From Pilaira anomala (taxonomy: Eukaryota; Mucoromycota; Mucoromycetes; Mucorales; Mucoraceae), in the NCBI GenBank assembly GCA_025716855.1, contig JAIXMQ010000096.1, positions 1 through 64,000 of the forward strand: a stretch of 64,000 nt of DNA, read 5' to 3'. The position numbers and the translations under genes were made by a program. Below are positions 35,410-50,400 of the stretch, piece by piece. The notes below the pieces were generated by a model, which made no database searches, was not told the DNA's origin, and saw only the letters and a program-made list of their open reading frames with translations. Within the stretch, counting starts at the first letter, position 1. The number at the start of each line of letters is the position of its first letter.

Positions 35410-37877
35410 TTAGTTGGCTCTTCGCTTCTTATTTGATACTGTTAATTCTTGTACTTTATCATCATCATCGACAGGCTCCATCGAAACACTCTCATATAGT
35501 TCGTCGTCAAAAAGACTGGCATCCTCTGGCTTTCGACGAGTATCTTCTTGTTGTTCATGACGTTCGACAATCTTTTTAAATAAAGCATTCTTTTTGTCAA
35601 GAATGTTATCCATTAAACTTTCTTCAATTGAATCTTTAATAACAACAGTGTGGATAAAAGTTTCTTTAATTTGTGTCATTCTATGAATTCGGGCAATAGC
35701 TTGGTCCATTGTCGCAGGATTCCACCAGCGATCCATAATAATCATATGATTAGCTCTTTGCAAATTCAGTCCAACACCACCAGCCTTTAAAGACATGACT
35801 AAAACACGTACTTTTGGTTCATGATTAAATCGTTGTAAAGCTGTTTTTCTTGAGCAAGTTGACATACCGCCATGATCTAGAAGAGAAAAAAAAAGAGATC
35901 CATTACCATACAATGTATATTTCATGTACGCAAATAAACACTTACATGTTTCGAATGGAATATATGTAGTCCTCAAAACTTCAGATATTTTTAAAATAAC
36001 ATCGACGAATTGTGACACGACAACAATTTTGTCTGAATTATTAGCTGTCAAAAGTCCCTTCAAAAACATCATCAGCCATGTAATTTTGGTGGAATGTTTT
36101 AAAAATCTAAGTCTTTGAAGTTCGTCTAAATCAATTGGTCCATGGAGATGGCCAAATTGGTCGCTGTAAGATAGTCAATAGATGTTAATAGATGTGTTAT
36201 ATATGTATATACTAAAAACTTACTAGTAACTTTCAATAATCTCATAGGCTTGCTCAAATTCAGAACTTTCATCATAGTAATTTTTCTCTCGGTTAACTTC
36301 AACTGCCTGTAATTCGGACATTAATCCATCTTCATTACCAGATTTTGCCATTGGAATTAAATCAGGGAATTTATCTAATAAAATCCTATGATGTCCACAT
36401 GCTTGTTTTAGTCGTAAGTACAATATTGCAGATGATGTAAGCAGCGTATTCCCGTCTCCGGATTCTCTTAGTCGTGTTAATTGATGGTACAATAAACGCT
36501 CCAAATAATCATATAATGCCTTTTCAGGCTTCGTGAATTCTAACACGACCCGAGTTTCTTGACGTGGTAACATTGTTAATTCAGATTGTAAAGCTGATTT
36601 GGTTCTTCTAATCATATGTTTTTCTAACAGCTCCATCATATATTCATCTTCGCGTCTCTTTTTTAGATTAACATCAATTTGTAAAAAAGTGAATATTGGG
36701 TATAATTCACTAACGTGGTTTTGGAAAGGAGTGCCAGAAAGACACCATCGATACTTTGCTTTTAACGCTTTTACAGAATTAAATAACATTGTTCCACCAC
36801 GTACTTTATGTGATTCATCTAGAACGATACGATGCCAATTGACATCGAATAATGGAGCGTTTTCTGATTTTTCGTTTGGACCTAAAACATTACATCCTTC
36901 TTTTTTGAACTCTGATCGTATTCTATCATATGTGGTAATTACAATGCGAAAGTAATGACCTAGTTATTTGTTACTTGTTAGAATTTTCTCGCAATATCGT
37001 CACTCATAAAACAATAATTACAATCTAAAAGTCCAACTGATTCATCTTGATATATAAAATAAGGTAAACTTCCAAATGTTGTTTTAGCTCGAATCTCGTC
37101 TGCCCATTGATCCGCGATCTATAAAGAAAAGCGACTGTTTTTCAGTTGATAAAACTATGGTATACAAACAAACAAACAAAAGACTTACGCCGCGAGAAGG
37201 TACAACAATAAGTGTACAGGCATGAATCCTTAATAGGGGTTGTTGACGTAAAATTACCGCAAGAGTTTGGATGGTCTATTAAATTAAATGAATCAACCGG
37301 TTTTGTTTTAGATTTATAATTAATTAGCGTACCTTTCCTAAGCCCATTTCATCTGCAAGAATACCACCGCGGTAAGCTCTTTCCATAAAAATCATTTTGT
37401 CTACGCCTTCTACTTGGTGAGGCCTTAATTTTACGGTGTCCCTTAAAGAAGCATGAACTATGACGTGAAAAAATAAGTGTCTGTTATTCTTTATTCCTTT
37501 TCATGATCTTACCTGCATTCAAGTTGACTTTGGGAAGATCTTCTATACTGTCAAGAGGTGATACGATTATTACGTCTCTGTCTATAAAAGTGTTGTCAAC
37601 ATAATATTACTGGAGAGAAGTTGGTATACGTCTTTTTTGTTTTACCTCTTAACCAACGAGGATCCTCAATAGCTTGATAGAGACCTCCCATGTCAAGATA
37701 AAAGTGATAAAGTGTGTCCTGTTTCCACAATGCAGGGTAAAGTTCACATAACTTAGAAAGAATGTCCAAGAAAGTAAGATTTTTATGGGCGTGATATAAT
37801 ACGCTTTTATGCTCTACACTATATTTAATTGATAGACGAAAGCTTTCTTCTTCATTACAAAGATCGCAAGTAGTCAT
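35410..37877 (-). CDS. SNF2-family DNA-dependent ATPase
   Basis: Eight exons (37646-37877, 37513-37581, 37333-37457, 37189-37275, 37022-37118, 36224-36959, 35946-36163, 35410-35876) give 676 residues. Helicase motifs are I GGILADEMGLGKT, Ia TLIVVPSRG, II LDESHKVR (DESH rather than DEAH), III CLSGTPFQN, IV KIVVVSQFVDV, V GGVGLNLQRANHMI and VI RIHRMTQ. The order matches the SNF2 superfamily and looks closest to the Rad5/Rad16/TTF2 group, but no RING finger or other accessory domain separates the helicase lobes. The extreme N-terminus has MTTCDLCNEEES (one CxxC). The C-terminus is acidic and ends in KKRRAN. It is expected to remodel protein-DNA complexes in the nucleus. The subfamily and target are not assigned. 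Confidence 0.88.
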
Positions 37878-38183
37878 TATGCGTGTATTTATTAAAATAA
37901 AACACTAAAAATGAAAAATTATTAGAATAGGTTTTTGACAGTGCCATATCACGGAGTACCAATTGAAAAATGGAATTTGAAACACTTTGTACTAATTACT
38001 ATATAAGTGTAAAGTTCTTCTTGCAGATCGACTGCAGGAACATTTTACATTTAGAAATATTCAAAAGTAAGAGTTTAGTCCTCTATTAATAAAGTATTTT
38101 AAGAAAGCATTTATGTTTAGAAGGTTAGGCTCCCTTGATATATAATTTTTTTTTTAAAAAATTTTTTTTATTTGTAGGTAAAG

Positions 38184-39868
<1,685 letters not shown>

Positions 39869-39940
39869 TGTTTTAGTTTGTAAAGAAAAGAGAAAGGAAT
39901 AAAAAAGCTGGGGACAATGACAAATAAAACACAGTCTTGT

Positions 39941-39986
<46 letters not shown>

Positions 39987-41993
39987 ACTATATTTTTATA
40001 CTTTGACAGGAACCTGTTTCTTCCTTTTACGAGTGTAGCTTGGTCACTGTTTTGATAAATATATTTTCATGTATATTCAGTAAATCAACTGTTGTCAAAG
40101 ATCACATGTCCGTCAAATATATATGGTCAGAGTATGAATCCTCAGTTAATATTTATTCAATGTGGCTTGAGAATTACGAAATATATGTAATAATTTGTGT
40201 AAAGTAACACCAGATCACATGAAAATCAACTTCTTTTCAATTGACATAATAATACAACTTTTGTAATTGTATCAATCATCGTATCATTACTTTCTTGAAA
40301 TCTAAGCTTTAATAATATCATGATTTATTGCTCGTAAATAAGAAGCATTAAACGTCATCTTAATCATTTTTAGAAAATCTTCATGCGCTCATTTTGTTGA
40401 GAATAAACAAGAGCTTCTTTCACCAGCGAGAACTCGAGTCTGGAAATCTTACAATATACCTGTTTCAAATTTATGTGGTAGAAAAAGCCTATCAAAAGGA
40501 AACTGAATATGGACTTGATGATACAAAAAGGATTAACTTAGCAACTTCCTGCTGTATCATTCTGTCCACATTGTCGGGACTGAACCTTAAAACCTCATTC
40601 TTTTATTTGATAGAATGAGTCAAACGCAGCATGAAAAAAAATGTTAATACCAAAATAATTGTCTTTAAAGGGATATAAAGTCCCAAAGTTCGACAAATCG
40701 ATATAGAAAGCCGGTTATACGTCCTTATTGCCGCTTCTTAATCTGCAAATGTTATCAAAACATCCCAAGCTTCTTTATATTTTTATACGGATTAATCTTG
40801 AATTTCAAATTTCGAATGAGAAAATAAAACCCAAAAATTAGCTCTCACAGCAAATTTTTGTAAAAAAAAAAAAAAAAGCAGTATTTATTAAGAGGAATTA
40901 AAAACTATTCGATAGTTGGTACCTTTTTTCTGGCACAAATAGATGTAATATGCATCTTCCATTTTTGATTTAATATCTGGAAATACTTTTTTAAACTGTT
41001 GTCACTTTTTGGTTAGCTTCGATAGTTTGACTCAAATGAAACAGGATTTTGCGCTGTTAAAGTTTTAGGTTTATTATTTGTTTTTGAGCCAATAACCATG
41101 TGTATATATCTTTACATTCAATCTTTTCATATGAAGCGTTTCACTAGTGGTTTCATTTTGATTTTACTCCTGTGGAAGATGGTCAAGATATGCAAACATA
41201 AGACACGACTATAAAATACATTAACCGTGAACTAGCTATTTTCAGCTTTTATAGATTGTTGAACTCTTTTTCCGTGTGTTTTTTTTTTATAATTTTTATT
41301 ACTTGGGTTATAATAGAGGATTTTCAATATAAACAAACGCAAAAAAGGTAGTAGATGAGCCCTAAAATTTTTTAATAAATTTTATTATTGTTGTGCTGCC
41401 TTCCGAAATAAAGTTATCAGCTTTTTAAAACCACCAAAAAAATTGGGCTATAATTAGCTCTGTTGTTGCCTCTTCTGGCTAATTATATGTTACTCCATGA
41501 TGCAGTACTACATAAGCTATAAAGTAGATAAAGCACAAAATAAGTAGTGAAAAGCAACTAAAAATTATTAGACGCAAAAGCGAATTAATTTTATTACTCG
41601 CGAAAATAAAAGTCGTTTTATGTACAGGTCGAGACTGAGGGGATATTATTATGTTAACTTTGTACTCTTCATTATGCAGGACAGAGGAACAGTACCACTA
41701 AACATTATATCATATTGACACAACAACATGTTCTTGGAACTTCAGAGCCTGTTCTTGATAAAGAGTAATCCTTGCTTTATCAGGCCTTTACAACTAGTAA
41801 ACGATAAACTGAAGTTCATAGTTTTGTTAGATATTCATTAAATTTCATAAAACACTATATCCAGTGTCAAAACAAAGAGAGAGTTAAATATACGTTGTTA
41901 TAGTACTTCTAATAAAGTTCGCAAAAGCTTCAACACGTTGTTGTCTACTAATTTACAGTTATCGATTATTCATCGAGTTAAGATACTACCATT
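39869..41993. other. Gene-poor AT-rich region
   Basis: It begins with an A run of about 43 bases (39941-39983). A short frame at 40394-40618 and other small frames show no recognisable family. Old transposon debris is possible but cannot be named. Confidence 0.5.
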
Positions 41994-42868
41994 TGAAATG
42001 TTCCGGCTATTAAGGAGATAAAACAAACAAAAATAAAATGCAACAGAAATATATAACAACGGTTAAATAATCAGACTGCAAAAATAAACTAAACTTTATT
42101 AGAAGATACAAAAAGCATCTTAGTATATATAGTAAAATAGTAATTAAAGAGGCGTTGCATGAATAGTGAATAACCTGACCTAGGTTTCGACCTTCAGTTG
42201 CCTATGCTGCTTGTCATGGATTGTTGTGAGCGAGCACATTATATTCTCATGTAATTATCATAATATATTCTCAACTTCCTTTTGTTTTTCTATACAAGTT
42301 TATCTACTCTGATTACTTAATTGGTTCTTTTATATAAATCACATCATCGTATTTATTGACATAAATCTCATTTTATATTAATTATCAGGTGCAGCAGCAG
42401 CCAGTTACATTAACTTGATTAATCTTTAGGAACTAGTTTATCCATTACAAGCAACGTGGGAAACTGAAGGTCGAAACCTAGGTCAGGTTATTCACTATTC
42501 ATGCAACGCCTCTTTAATTACTATTTTACTATATATACTAAGATGCTTTTTGTATCTTCTAATAAAGTTTAGTTTATTTTTGCAGTCTGATTATTTAACC
42601 TTTGTTATATATTTTATTGCATTTTATTTTCGTTTGTTCTATCTTATGTATGACTCGAATATCTCATGGATAAACTAGTTCCTGAAGATTAACCAAGTTA
42701 ATATAACTGGCTGCTGCTGCGCCTGATAATTAATATAAAAGGAGATTTATGTCAATAAATACGATGATGTGATTTATATAAAAGAACCAATTAAGTAATC
42801 AAAATAGATAAACTTGTTGCATAGAAAAATAGAAGGAAGTTGAGAACAAAATATGCTCGTTCACAACA
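41994..42868. repeat. Outer solo LTR, interrupted, TSD CCATT
   Basis: The outer element starts TGAAATGTTCCGG at 41994 and ends CTCGTTCACAACA at 42868, and is flanked by CCATT on both sides (41989-41993 and 42869-42873). Leaving out the inner insertion, its two parts (41994-42221 and 42672-42868) form one element of about 425 bp that is the reverse complement of the inner copy. TG...CA ends and a 5-bp duplication are typical of LTR retrotransposons. No internal coding region remains. Confidence 0.88.
42222..42666. repeat. Inner solo LTR, opposite orientation, TSD TGGAT
   Basis: This 445-bp element starts TGTTGTGAGCGAGC and ends CGAATATCTCA. It is flanked by TGGAT at 42217-42221 and 42667-42671 and is inserted into the outer copy of the same family in reverse orientation. 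The shared blocks are easy to see, for example CGAAACCTAGGTCAGG here against CCTGACCTAGGTTTCG in the left part of the outer copy, and the GCTGCTGCTG blocks near 42400 and 42708. Confidence 0.9.
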
Positions 42869-44403
42869 CCATTATTATCCATTGATATAATATCAACAAG
42901 TAGCAACAAGAAGCAGATTTTTGTAATAAGTTGTTACGAAACCAATTAAAATTTCGGGTAGATTTGTAAAATACGATTATATTTTAAACCGGAAATTGCT
43001 TGGTAACGTTCAAGAAAACCCAAAACAAATGTCTGCCCTGATAATTTTCTCTCTTTAAGCTTATATCTTGTATTTCTGACTTTAGCACGCCACATAGAAA
43101 ATAAACTAGGCAAGAGATATTACTTCTCACTCCCTTTGTCATGATGTGAGTTTATGGGATTTTGGTGCTATAAATCTATTAACGAAGCATGTAGGAAATA
43201 CTGCTGGCTTGCCCTATCTGTGTTCTTCACAACAAGGCCTATTATTTCTGAGCGATTGACACAACTGAGCTTTTTAATCAAATTGTAAAAGCGGCTATTC
43301 TGTCTTTTATCGCTCAAACAAGACGACAATCAAAGAAATAATATAAATAATTTTGTTGCCAGTTTCTTTTCTTTTTTAAAGATATTAAATTTGATATACA
43401 GCTGCTCTAATAACACAGTTTTAAAAAGAGGATAAAATCAATATAATTATTAAGTAAAATTATGATGCCCTACATTGGCATTTTTTGTTACTAGCAATAA
43501 TTATCTTCGATACAAAAGCACCAGAAACATAATGACAACTGTAGCAAATTGAACAGTCTCTTGGAAAAACTGGAATAACAGAATTCTGGAGAACTGCTTG
43601 TACTTTCCAAAATACAATTTGGGAAACCAGTGTAGGGTTACACCCCAGCATAACTCGTGATTATGTTCAATATTCAGTAATGTTACTCGAAGTGTAACGA
43701 TACTTCGATCTTAGGCTCCAAATTAACCGAAAGTATATTGATATTGAATTGAGCATTGTTACACAAGTGGCTTAGGTAGTCTACTAGATAAATAAGAAAG
43801 GCATTTTAGACATTTACCTCGTGTGATGTTAACTTGAAAGAAGATAGTAGAGGAAGAAAAGGTTTGCAATTCCATTATAAAAGAGGTCTATTTATACATT
43901 TATTGAGTTTCAATATAAGTGACTGGTATGATAAAAGAGTTAAATCTATGCTATTGCGTCTTCGCTCTTTCCTTTGGGAAAGGATGCAGCAGCTCTCTTA
44001 TCAAAGCCTATTCCTGAGAACTGCTGATGACGGCTAATCACAGAAGCTTTTACTAAAAGAATAAGGCAAGCAAGCAATCCTTCTACTGGAATGAACCTCC
44101 TTATTAGAGTTAAAAAGGAGATGATTACTTATTAAAGAAATCCGCCACATGGAAGTCACGTGAAAAGAATAAATTTTTTTTTGTTCTTTCCTCTTACAGA
44201 ATTGAACCAATCAATCTGCTATGTGACTGGTAAAATAAAAGCTAAATTTAAAGAACCGACGATAATAAACAAGTTCTGGAAATGCAATTGGTTAATAATC
44301 ATTTCAAAATCACAAACAAATATAGACTTGAACTCCGACGTATTCTCTTGTAAATATCTTGCTAAAAAATCTTTTTTTTTTTTCGTTCTTCATTGAAATT
44401 AGG
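42869..44403. other. Intergenic spacer upstream of the SANT/WD40 gene
   Basis: AT-rich, with no convincing gene. Small frames at 43460-43651 and 43834-44037 match nothing I recognise. Confidence 0.5.
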
Positions 44404-45957
44404 ATGCCAGAAGAACAGAGAGATCCCTTGTTTAAGTATATAGTTAAGGAGAGAGCTCAAAACGTGATTGTCATTAGTGACAGTGATGATGAAGATGAGA
44501 GAAGAACTTCCTACTCGGATTTCCCTGCGCCACTAACACCTTCACCTGTACAGCCAACACCTCCTCCTGTACAGCCAGCACCTTCACTTATTCAGTCAAC
44601 TCTTCTACCTACACAGCCAACGCCTCCACCATCACCACCAAAAGAGAATATTCAACCTGGTGACGCCAGCCACCCTATTGCGCTACTGGATTCCGACTGT
44701 GAAGAAGAAGATGATAGGATGGAGTCTATGGAAGGTATCAACCATAGTGAAGAAGAACCACAAGCAATCATACCTACACATATTCAAAATGATCATCAAA
44801 TTAGTGAAATTAATCAAATTGATCAAATTGTTGAAAATGAAATGATGATATCAGCAGATTGTACGGATACGGATATGGAAACGAATAGTTTATTTGGAGG
44901 AGAGGTGAGTGAGGAAGACTTGGATATTGATTCGATTTCTACTACGGATTCATCATCTTTCAGAATCCCAGAAACAAATTTATCATTAATTGATGATGCA
45001 ATGAACCAAGATGTGATGGTTTGTAAAAAAAAAAAAAATAATAATAATAATCTTTATATTTAAAAGGAACTAACTGCTACCGTAGATGGATCCACCTCTT
45101 ATTGTAAATACTTTATTACCAAAAGACACAGATATTACGTGTACTTTACGCCAAATTGAACTTTATTTGCAATCTGTAACGGAAATTCCAACTCCCAGTT
45201 TGCACAATGAAACGCGTAGTCGTCGTACACGTGACACTAAAAGCAGTCCCGAGAACAATACACCATATGAACCAATTAATCCATATGTCCCTAATCGTGC
45301 TTGGTATAATTCCACTTGGGAAGACTGGGCTCAATTAGATGCCGGGGATATCTTACATTGTCCTTTTACAGCCGATGAAATCCAAATTATCCAAGATTGC
45401 GTTGAGAGAAATGTAAGGAGAAGTAGATTCGGAAGAGAACTTGTCGACTTTTGGCAGTATGTGTCTACTCGTTTACCTGGTAGAAGTCCTTTAGATTGTA
45501 GGTGCTATTGGTCTGACTATTTGGAAAAAACTCAAGTTTTTTACAGCAGACCTGTTATTATTAACCGTTTAAAAGGTAAAATTGAATTTTTAGTTATTTT
45601 TTTTATTATTTATTTTTATTCATGCAAATTAGATAATTTAAGAAATACATCTCGACATACATTATTAGTCCAGAGAAACAGAACTGGATTAATGAATCAT
45701 AATTCTATGCGTAATATTCATATCAGTAACATGTCAAGGGAATATACTATATCTGAAGGTAGTGGAGATGCAATTGCTTTAGCAATTTTCAAAGACACAT
45801 CAAAAAGCTTAAAAGTAGCTGTTGGCTCTTTATGCGATGAACATACTCAGTATAATATGCCAGGAAACTTACGATTATGGGATGCTGAAACAAAGAATTG
45901 TTCAATTTTAAAGGGTCACTTTATTAGAAATGAAGAAGACGGTCCAGGTAACGCTCT

Positions 45958-45993
<36 letters not shown>

Positions 45994-47230
45994 CTAAACT
46001 GACTTTTTTTTTTAAAAAAAAAATAGAAATCTGGAGAACTGTCACTGATGTAAAAATGTCTAAAGACCAAAGTTTAATTTATACTTCATCGCATGAAGGA
46101 ACTGCTAATATTTGGAAGTCTTCCAATGGAAAGCTCGTTTCTACTTTACGTAAACAAACATAGATATTGTTATTATGCGTTTTGTTTTTTCTAATTTTTT
46201 TTTTTTTTTTTTTTATAAATAGAATTTCATTCCAAGAATATCAACCAATTGGCAGTTGATTATTCTCAAAATGAAAACGTATTAGCATCTTGCTCAAATG
46301 ATGGCTCAGCTACTGTTTGGAGAATTGGTAGTAACGGAAAAACAGGATCAGGATCTATTTGTGAATTAGATCCAGGATTCTTTGTAGATCCTGAAGTCGA
46401 TTGTGTTGAATTTGGGCGTAATGCCTCGAGAGATAAATTATTCTTGGGTGTCAATAATAAAGATTTTGATCACCCAGGTTATGTAAGTTATTTCAACTCC
46501 ATGCTACCTTATATATATATATGTATATATGTATCTAATCGAATCTTCATATAGATTGAGGTTTATGATTCTGAAACAGGCACAACATGTAATCGATTCA
46601 ATTCAATGAAAGGATCCGTTTCTAGCTTAGCTATCTCTACAGCTGGAAATTTCATTATCTCTGGAAATTACAATCGTTACGATAACATGTCTGGCGATGG
46701 CTTTATTCATTTACAAGATATTGGATCTAAAGAGTCTGTTACTAGATTTTATACAGGACATCACGATGTAAATATCGTAGCTATTAGTCCTTGCGATACT
46801 TACGTAGCATCTGGAAATGCTGACAAGGAAAAAAATGAAGTCCTTGTATTTGATGTTCGAAACCCAAGGAAAGTACTACATGTACTTAGTCATGATCGTA
46901 AGTCTCTTAAATATATACATTTGTATATGCATTTAACCATTATTGATTTTCTTTCTTTTTCAATTAGAAACTCTTGTAAATCAATCACTCATTGCACCTG
47001 ATTCTAGTATTGGTATTGGTGGTCTTTACTGGATGTCAGATAGTCGCACTATTATCACTGGTGGTGGCGACTCCACTGTAAAGGTGTGGAGTATTGAAGG
47101 TTCCACAAAACTCTTGAATAGTTATCAAACTAGTAATTGTGTAACAAGTTTGACAGTTCATGAGGACTCAATGACAATTGCAGCTGGTGTAGCAGGTGCA
47201 CAAGGAATTGTCCATGTTTGGCAGCCTTAA
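44404..47230 (+). CDS. Acidic SIM/SANT-like/WD40-repeat protein
   Basis: Seven exons (44404-45018, 45086-45575, 45633-45947, 46027-46149, 46223-46482, 46555-46897, 46968-47230) give 802 residues. Residues 21-32 read VIVISDSDDEDE and residues 90-104 HPIALLDSDCEEEDD: two hydrophobic-acidic stretches of the SUMO-interacting type. A Pro-rich repeat (VQPTPPP, TQPTPPP) lies between them. A Myb/SANT-like block is at about 297-355 (CPFTADEIQIIQDCVE; CRCYWSDYLE), and the rest is a divergent WD40 propeller (GNLRLWDAETKN, GTANIWKSSNGK, GSATVWRIG, STVKVWSIEG). The architecture recalls WD40 subunits of heterochromatin complexes such as fission yeast Raf1/Dos1, but that is a suggestion only. The first intron uses a weak GTTTGT donor, so a separate start at 45086 (MDPPLIVN) is an alternative. 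Confidence 0.78.
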
Positions 47231-47408
47231 TATCTTTATTCCATTTCTCTCTTTATACCCCTCACAATTATCCTTAAAATCCTTATAACTGCCCAACAAG
47301 TATTTATATGAAAAATAAAAATATGAAAAAAAAAAAATGAAAAGAATTTTTTTATTGGTTTATGAACTGATTTAATATATTATAAAGAAAAAAAAAAAAG
47401 ATAATTAT

Positions 47409-50400
47409 TTAAGCGCCTTCCTTTGCGGGGATGATGATAGCTTTTACGGGGCCACCATTAGGATTTCCCTACAAATAAAATTAAAATTAATAAAAAATAG
47501 AGCCAGAAAGGATAACGACATACCTCGTTATTAATAATGCTGATTTCACCAGCAGGTCTCAAAGTATAAACACCAGGAACATGCGAATTTCCTTGTCTAG
47601 TACCCGCAGTAGTTTGACCAACATCACCAGTGTTAACATTTATGTTAGAACCAGTTGTAGAATTTAAGGCATTGTCATGAGAAAGAATAATAGGATGAGC
47701 ATTATTTTGAGGTAATACATTGCTTTGTTGAGCAGGACGAGTGCTGGTGATAGGTTCGTTTCGAGAAAGAACATTAGAGTTAAGAGGAGCAGCATTAATA
47801 TTACGATTGATAGGTACATTACGAGGCGCAATATTCAAATTATCGGAGGTAGTACCAGTGATAGGCTCGTTTTGAGGTGCAGTACTTACATTACGAGTTG
47901 TGCCAGTAATAGATTCGTTACGAGGGACAACATTTGTACCACGAGTAGCATTTTGTTCTTGGTAAGAAGATACAGAACCATGGGTAGTATTATTACCCAA
48001 ATTATTCGGGTGATGATTTGTTGATTGTTGTTCATTTTTATAAACTTCAGCAGCAGATAATCTATGTTCATTGTGAGGGGCGTCTGATCCTTGAAGACTT
48101 AAACGACGTACAGCGTTAGAAAATTTTTCCTTGATATCTTGGGTTAAACTGTTTTTACGGTGACTAGGATTATTTAATTGATCAACTGTGTTATAACCAC
48201 CGGGTTGATGAACTAAGCTTCTACGTCTCGCAACTTCATCGTTACAAATATCTGGAACGATCTTACCGGTAGTGGCACGAGTACTACTAACACTTTCAAC
48301 ATCTCTTGCGTGAGCAGGTCTTCCATGATTATAGTTTTCATGCGAAGGGTGAGTGTTTTCATTAATCATTGGATTTTGTTGACCACGATGAATAGTATCA
48401 TTATTGTTTTCAGATAGATGATTTGATCTGTTAAAGTCTTGGTGGTTATTGGCACCCTGATAATTAACATTCTGACGTGGAGCAAATCTTGTATGGTCTT
48501 GATAATTGACTGATTGGTTTTGACCAGTTACATTATGATGAGTTAAGCCAAGTTTATCACTAACGGCAGCCATAGGTCCCTTACTGGACTTGTTGTTTAC
48601 ATTTTTTGCATTGGAATAAGCGTTTTTGTACTGTTCATCACTTACATTTGTATTGCCACGAGGAGCAGCAGCTACAGCAGCTTCGGTAGCAGTAACATGT
48701 TGACCGCTAGTAGTAGTATAAGTGGTGGCGTCATTATTAGTTTTACCTCCTGCTTCACGACCATTTAGGCTATTTCGATTATTTCGACCAGAAGGGTATG
48801 ATCTGTTAGAAACCGGGAGATCATGAGTACTGCGTTGGTTGTCAAAATGATTACGACCAGTATTAGCGCCTTGTCCTTCATTTTCTGCTTCTCCACTAAG
48901 ACTTAAAATACCGCCAACTGGAGCTACACTAGCGCCTGCTACACCAACTGTACTAGCAACCATAGATGAATGATACTTCGGTTGATCATTAGTATTTTCT
49001 TTTTCGCCGAGTTTTCCTTCCCTAAGTACCGGAACACCACCCAATGGAGCTACACTTGCACCTGCCACACCAACTGTACTAGCAACCATAGATGAATGAT
49101 GCTCATTGGCAGTAGCATCTCGTTCATTGTTATCATTATGATTCAAACCTAGAATACCACCAGCAGAAGAGATTATACCGTTACCAGATTTAGAGTTTTT
49201 ACGAACGGGGTCATGCTTCAAGTTTTCAATTTCATAACTTTCATAGTTATTCCCATGACGAGTTGTGTCCATAGGGTGTACTGGTTCATCGACTAAAGGA
49301 ACTTGAGATTGATTTATCTCACTATCAGTATGATTAGGGTCATGTTCAGTATGAGTAGGTAAACGTCGAAGATTATTTGATTTAGTTGTATTATTATCAC
49401 CGATTGAGCCTCTAGCATACTGGCCTGAATTATATCCAGCTACCTCAGGTTCATCTTCGGCATGACGACGGTTAAATAGACTACCACGAACATCTGCATC
49501 ATGTTGTTTAACACTAGGCAAAGACTTTGTACGGCCAGAATAAAGAGTAGTATCTTGATACTTTGAAGAACGTTCGTATCCAGTATCCTTATCAGAGTAC
49601 TTTTTATTCTTATTGTCACCACCCATCATAGCGCTGATAATAGATGAACGACGACGAGTAATACTTCCTTTAGACCCGCGACGATCATAATTTGAAGGGG
49701 GTTCACGATTATGAGAAGAAGGCTCATAAGGAATGGGTTGAGAGGTAGAAAAATTACCAGAGTGATCCTCCTCAGCTATTTCGGATGGAAGACCTGGTAC
49801 GATACTATCACGTCTACTTGTATTCAATTGTCTTTTTTTATCAGAGTTTTTATTGCGAGTAGTAGCATTGGTGTCTGGTTCACCGCCAAGTGTAGAGCCT
49901 AAAGCAGCAGTAGTAGTAATTGGTTCATGAGTAGCAGTATGACTAATGCCTATGTCATCATTAGAGCCTACAGAAGTACCTCCAATGACGTTTTTATCAT
50001 GAATACCTTCACCATGGTGACCTTGACCTTGAACAGAATGATAGGGATTACTGTGATTAACTCTGTCTTGAGACTTGTGATCATGATTTAAACCAAGGGC
50101 AGCAGCAGTACTACTGACAACACCTTTATCCGAATTATTATGATTTCTAGCATCTTGTTCATGGTAAATATCATATCCATAAGGAGGATTTATAGTGCGG
50201 TCCTTAGTTTCACGAGACGCACTAGGTACTTCTTTGCTACGGTGGGCAGTGGTTATTGGTTTATTTTGAAGAGTAGTAGCATCATCCGAATGCTTATTGT
50301 GATGATCTAATCCAAGAGTATCTGCAGTAGCTGTTTTAGCGGACCTGTGTTTAGTATTTTGATTTTCTACATTATAATCAGGTTGGACAGTACTTGTATT

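Noticed and set aside
40394..40618. 74-residue plus-strand frame in the gene-poor region
   Set aside because: No recognisable motif, no splice partners, and the AT-rich context makes frames of this length expected by chance.
43460..43651. 63-residue minus-strand frame with several Cys residues
   Set aside because: The Cys spacing fits no known finger and there is no neighbouring exon with matching phase.
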